From: Lateolabrax maculatus
Taxonomy: Eukaryota; Chordata; Actinopteri; Acropomatiformes; Lateolabracidae
Direction of reading: 5' to 3'
DNA length: 64,000 nucleotides
NCBI GenBank assembly: GCA_031216445.1
Contig: CM062217.1
Span: 25,165,001 to 25,229,000, forward strand
In this document: positions 62,253 to 64,000 of the stretch, piece after piece
Position numbering within the stretch: the stretch's first letter is position 1
Layout: each line of letters starts with the position of its first letter
Made by a program: the position numbers and the translations under genes
The notes under the pieces: generated by a model
What the model was told of the DNA's origin: nothing
Databases searched by the model: none
What the model saw: only the letters and a program-made list of their open reading frames with translations

Positions 62253-62254
<2 letters not shown>

Positions 62255-62324
62255 ATATGTAGAAGGTCTATGTGATTATAGCATCTATTTCAAATCTTTT
62301 GGATGTTATAAATTTTTGTTTGTA

Positions 62325-62430
62325 GGAACATGGAAAGTGATGAGGCCCATTCATTTCAATGTCTCGAGGTCACTAACAGGGGGTGCCAAATTCAGAAATG
62401 TTCCAATTCTACACACTGTGGCTTTAAAAC
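62325..62430 (-). repeat. Interspersed repeat copy, inverted relative to 59260
   Basis: The reverse complement carries ACAGTGTGTAGAATTGGAAC, GGCACCCCCTGTTAGTGACC and ACATTGAAATGAATG, the common fish repeat pattern. It lies just after the (TA)n array. Confidence 0.65.
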
Positions 62431-64000
62431 ACTTGCGCAGAGATTTTAATTGTTAAATTGATTTATTTTATCAGGGAACTTGATGCCTTTTATTGGATTG
62501 CCGAGTAGAGAAGTAACGGGAAATGAGGGAAATAAGTCAGAAATTAACCTTTTCAACTTTTCATCATAACATTGTGGTGAAATGGAATGGAGTAAAGGGT
62601 TGATTTGACCTTTAATAGACTAGAGGCAGTTGAGTCAGGAAAGGCTGCCAATCAAACTGTGCACACTTGACCTGTCGGTGACTGGATGGAACCGCCTTTA
62701 CTGGGCAGCCAAGCATAGCAGACTATCGCATAAGACCATAAGAACTGTGAAGCTTCAGCTTCCTGTTGCTTACTGTATTTACTTTGTGTGGGAGTTGGGA
62801 AAGTTGCATTCAAATAAAATCTTTTTGTTAAGTCCTTCAAATAATAAAGGCCTAACCCTGTAACCTGCATAGACTATTGTGTGCTACTGAATCAACCAGA
62901 GGGCAAAGCATTGAGATGTTACGAGCTAAGGGGTACAATAGAAATGTTTATTTTTTAAAGTTAGATAGACACTAAATCCAAATTGTCAAATACCTCTCAG
63001 CATTGGTAACGTGTCCCACATTGTCCCACACAAACATACTCCATGTTTAGTCTGGTATCACCACTGGTGATCTTATGCACTGACAAACAACCTGTTGGGA
63101 AGAGGACTTGTTGAGATGTATACCCTCCTCAATCTGTTCTTACACTAATGATGACAGCACTCAACCCCTGAGTGAATTGAAGATATAGCTAGTGAGTCCT
63201 AATTGAGGTTATATTATTGATATGATATTATTTACAGTAATTTAGGTCCATTGGTATCGGATGTGCTTAAGGCATTTCAAGGTTGTGAAAGGGTTGTCTG
63301 TCCAATAAGGTTTAGTATTTTGAATTATAAAACTCTGAGGAAAAAAAGTGCAACTGTCATTCTTATACATTGTCTAATTGGGACGATTCTGTTAAAGTGA
63401 ATTACAGGAAAGCTAAATGAACATGTATAGGACCCCATCTCCCCAAGGACAATCAGGGGTCTGGGAAGTGTTACCAAGAGTGATTGTCCCAAGATCATGA
63501 GGAAGAGGAGCCAGCAGATAGAGAAACTTTCACTTTACTGCAGAGACTGAATCTAGCTGACAGTCCACAAAGTGGCAGTAATCAGAGACAGTGAATGGAT
63601 GTGAGTGTCTCGTGTTGACTTTGGTCATCTTTGTGTTTCCTGTCTTTAAAAGTATGCAACGGTCTCCGTGTTTCCACACGTTGACCCTCGGCAGCCTGAC
63701 GGATCCCCAGCAGCCACCCACTGCTTCCTGCCTCCGCTAACAATAGACACATTGACTTTCCATAGCGCTTACCAAGCAAAATGCCCTGTCAAGGTCAATT
63801 AATATTAATAATGCCAATGTATTTCATTCTGCTGAAACATGGATGTGCTGGGACTACTCCACTTGTACACAGTCAACCAGTGCAGATAAATATAGAAATC
63901 TATTGAATGAAACAACCTTCATTGTCTCAAGAGACAATGTAAACGGACAGGCAGAAAATATATCTATATCTATTTGATTATGTACAGCATGTTTCTGCAG
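62431..64000. other. Probable intergenic sequence
   Basis: No gene recognised. Holds a TCAAGGTCA motif at 63789-63797 and a palindrome at 63920-63939. Confidence 0.35.

Noticed and set aside
1..64000. CRISPR arrays, bacterial operons, phage or plasmid features
   Set aside because: The window is vertebrate genomic DNA with spliced genes; direct repeats here are microsatellites or transposon fragments.

Overview
The window looks like a stretch of teleost fish (probably percomorph) nuclear genome. Coding exons are short and separated by GT-AG introns. The background is AT-leaning and scattered with CA/GT microsatellites. Several interspersed repeats have the texture of familiar fish elements, such as the AAAGCCCTTTGAG / GTGCTATATAAATAAA tail and the GAAAAAACTCCCTTTTAACAGG element.

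One protein-coding gene can be supported: nr6a1 (germ cell nuclear factor, GCNF), on the + strand. Eight exons between 37540 and 44648 splice in a consistent frame into 446 residues. They cover the whole zinc-finger DNA-binding domain, the C-terminal extension, the hinge, the complete ligand-binding-like domain and the stop codon. The N-terminal exon(s), start codon and promoter are not seen and probably lie upstream of base 1. A 24-nt candidate microexon at 12776-12799 has near-ideal splice sites. It is open only in the phase that joins it in frame to the DNA-binding exon.

Layout: 1-12775 is intron or unassigned sequence with dense CA/CT microsatellites. 12776-12799 is the candidate microexon. 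12800-37539 is a 24.7 kb intron with several stretches that look like possible regulatory elements, plus interspersed repeats. 37540-44648 holds the compact cluster of coding exons. 44649 to about 49675 is a likely long 3' UTR with candidate poly(A) signals near 45419, 49113 and 49654. About 49680-64000 is probably intergenic: it has repeats, a GC-rich block with a TATA-like motif near 51900 and a large (TA)n tract at 62161, but no recognisable coding exon.

NR6A1 is an orphan nuclear receptor that represses pluripotency genes and shapes trunk and vertebral patterning. The coding exons look intact. The window holds no CRISPR array, rRNA, recognisable tRNA or intact transposon gene, and I found no clearly new multi-gene system. 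The observations most worth checking are the microexon, a perfect DR1 nuclear-receptor motif just upstream of one exon of this receptor's own gene, the fish-type C-terminal tail, and the arrangement of CTCF-like motifs.
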